Shown piece after piece: positions 5,030 to 5,731 of a DNA stretch of 5,731 bases. The stretch covers positions 1 to 5,731 of the forward strand of contig LCKU01000053.1 in assembly GCA_001001625.1 (NCBI GenBank), read 5' to 3'. The DNA is from Parcubacteria group bacterium GW2011_GWA2_45_30. Its GTDB lineage: Bacteria; Patescibacteriota; Minisyncoccia; Sungbacterales; HO2-52-23. Every line of letters begins with the position of its first letter. Positions within the stretch are counted from its first letter, which is position 1. The notes beneath the pieces are model-generated. The model was not told the DNA's origin. It was given only the letters and a program-made list of their open reading frames with translations, and did not search any database. The position numbers and the translations under genes are program-made.

Positions 5030-5058
5030 TGCCACCGAACATCGGTGGCAATTATTAT
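5030..5058 (+). terminator. Second hairpin with weak T-rich tail
   Basis: TGCCACCGA (5030-5038) pairs with TCGGTGGCA (5042-5050) around an ACA triloop and is followed by ATTATTAT. This is a plausible but weak intrinsic terminator placed in tandem with the hairpin at 4990-5018. Confidence 0.45.
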
Positions 5059-5076
5059 GGAAAATTTTAATTCTCA

Positions 5077-5085
5077 TGCTACACT
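5077..5085 (+). promoter_or_regulatory. Extended -10 promoter of the ImmA/IrrE-like gene
   Basis: TGCTACACT is an extended -10 (TGn plus TACACT at 5080-5085). The -35 region 17 bp upstream (ATGGAA, 5057-5062) is weak. Transcription would start near 5092, about 23 bases before the GTG start. Confidence 0.5.
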
Positions 5086-5114
5086 TTGTTTAGATCATTT
5101 CTTAAGAGGATACT

Positions 5115-5645
5115 GTGAGAATATACGCCGCCAAAGCCGCAGAAATCCTTTATGCCCGATGTCAGGAATTCAAAGGTCTAACGCCGCAAGAAATATGTAA
5201 ACAGCAAAATATTACTTTCATGTTGAGTAACGACCTTATGCCAGATAAAGGACAGATTGTATGGACACCTCCTCCTGTCAGTTATTTGATAACAGTATCG
5301 GCGTTTGACAAAAAACTCCGATCAGATTTTATTGCCTATAATGAGCTGGCGCACTACTTTTTATTACAAAAGCATATCCCGGCTCCGCTTGGATCCGAAG
5401 AATATTGGATAACAGAGGCGTGGTGCAATAATTTTACGCTTGCCATGATGCTTGCGTGTTTCGGGGTTGATATTATGCCGCGCGATAACTTGCCCGAATT
5501 CTTCAATATCGGCGCGGAACTAACCGATGGAAACGCAATTGATGCCGCAATCGTCAAACGACTTAAGAAATATCTCGAAGGCCGGGAAATCTCACCGGAA
5601 TTGGAAGAATTCTGTAATACTTTCCAAAAAAACTCCTCAAAATAA
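5115..5645 (+). CDS. ImmA/IrrE-like (DUF955-type) protein with degenerate zinc motif
   Basis: 176 aa starting at GTG 5115, chosen for the AAGAGGA ribosome site (5104-5110) and the promoter at 5077-5085. ImmA/IrrE proteins are zinc metallopeptidases that cleave XRE-type repressors. They show 'R-x-x-F-x-x-A-HExxH-x-x-L' followed about 20-30 residues later by 'E-x-E/T-E-A-x-x-F-A'. Here residues 69-84 read RSDFIAYNELAHYFLL, so the first His is Asn76 while Glu77 and His80 are kept. TEAWCNNFTLAMML (100-113) matches the third-ligand block with Glu101. The strand before it (GQIVWTPPPVSYLITVS) also fits the family. Loss of one zinc ligand suggests weak or no peptidase activity, perhaps a binding or sensor role. 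No XRE partner is adjacent. The family call is by motif only. Confidence 0.6.
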   Translation: MRIYAAKAAEILYARCQEFKGLTPQEICKQQNITFMLSNDLMPDKGQIVWTPPPVSYLITVSAFDKKLRSDFIAYNELAHYFLLQKHIPAPLGSEEYWITEAWCNNFTLAMMLACFGVDIMPRDNLPEFFNIGAELTDGNAIDAAIVKRLKKYLEGREISPELEEFCNTFQKNSSK

Positions 5646-5660
5646 CGAGGAGATTTTTAA
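5633..5660 (+). terminator. Intrinsic terminator of the ImmA/IrrE-like gene
   Basis: CTCCTC (5633-5638) pairs with GAGGAG (5647-5652) around an 8-nt loop and is followed by ATTTTTAA. The stem straddles the TAA stop at 5643-5645. Confidence 0.7.
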
Positions 5661-5703
5661 ACTGAAAAATTTCTGCAGTGATATCCCGGCAAAACCTACT
5701 TTC

Positions 5704-5719
5704 CCAAATCCGGATTTGG
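5704..5719. repeat. 16-bp perfect palindrome near the right edge
   Basis: CCAAATCCGGATTTGG is perfectly self-complementary. It lies 44 bases after the preceding terminator. It may be an operator or part of a feature cut off by the window edge; nothing else in 5661-5731 was recognised. Confidence 0.5.
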
Positions 5720-5731
5720 ACTAAGTATCAT

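Overview
The window looks like a chromosomal segment from a small-genome bacterium, most likely a member of the Patescibacteria (Candidate Phyla Radiation), perhaps Parcubacteria-like. The evidence is a recognisable RodA beside a single-pass membrane protein with a Cys-rich motif of the type I know from that group (C-x13-C-x3-C-x2-C around 'NQGETGADCGG'), many small orphan proteins with strong Shine-Dalgarno sites, and hairpin-rich, moderately AT-rich intergenic DNA. TGA, TAA and TAG all end genes here. The lineage is inferred; there is no rRNA to settle it.

Layout. 1-73: last residues of an integrase-core transposase running in from the left edge. 74-310: intergenic, with a 36-bp near-palindrome (167-202) and a promoter-like block. 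311-517 (+): a 68-aa orphan protein with its own intrinsic terminator (517-551). That terminator faces a minus-strand terminator (560-583), so transcription converges here. 584-855: gene-free DNA, probably the 3' UTR of the minus-strand unit, holding a nested inverted repeat of about 107 bp (720-826). 856-1962 (-): rodA, the peptidoglycan glycosyltransferase of the elongasome. 1963-2079: AT-rich repeats and a candidate rodA promoter. 2080-2862 (-): membrane-anchored protein with the Cys motif and a probable beta-sandwich ectodomain. 2863-3127: divergent intergenic region with an imperfect inverted repeat of about 160 bp and a good extended -10 promoter for the rightward genes.

3128-3400 and 3428-3715 (+) are two small membrane proteins (90 and 95 aa) with very strong ribosome binding sites, forming a bicistronic unit. 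3943-4977 (+) is a 344-aa orphan made of two diverged copies of a roughly 115-residue domain plus a basic C-terminal region. 5115-5645 (+) is an ImmA/IrrE-like protein whose zinc motif reads NELAH instead of HExxH. It has its own extended -10 promoter and an intrinsic terminator.

How the genes work together. Only the minus-strand pair has a clear theme, the cell envelope: RodA polymerises glycan strands, and its partner sits in the same membrane facing outward. The rightward genes form an orphan block between hairpins. No phage, CRISPR or toxin-antitoxin module can be shown. The most unusual items are the duplicated-domain protein, the degenerate ImmA/IrrE-like protein, and the two large nested inverted repeats, which could be mobile palindromic elements or structured RNAs.
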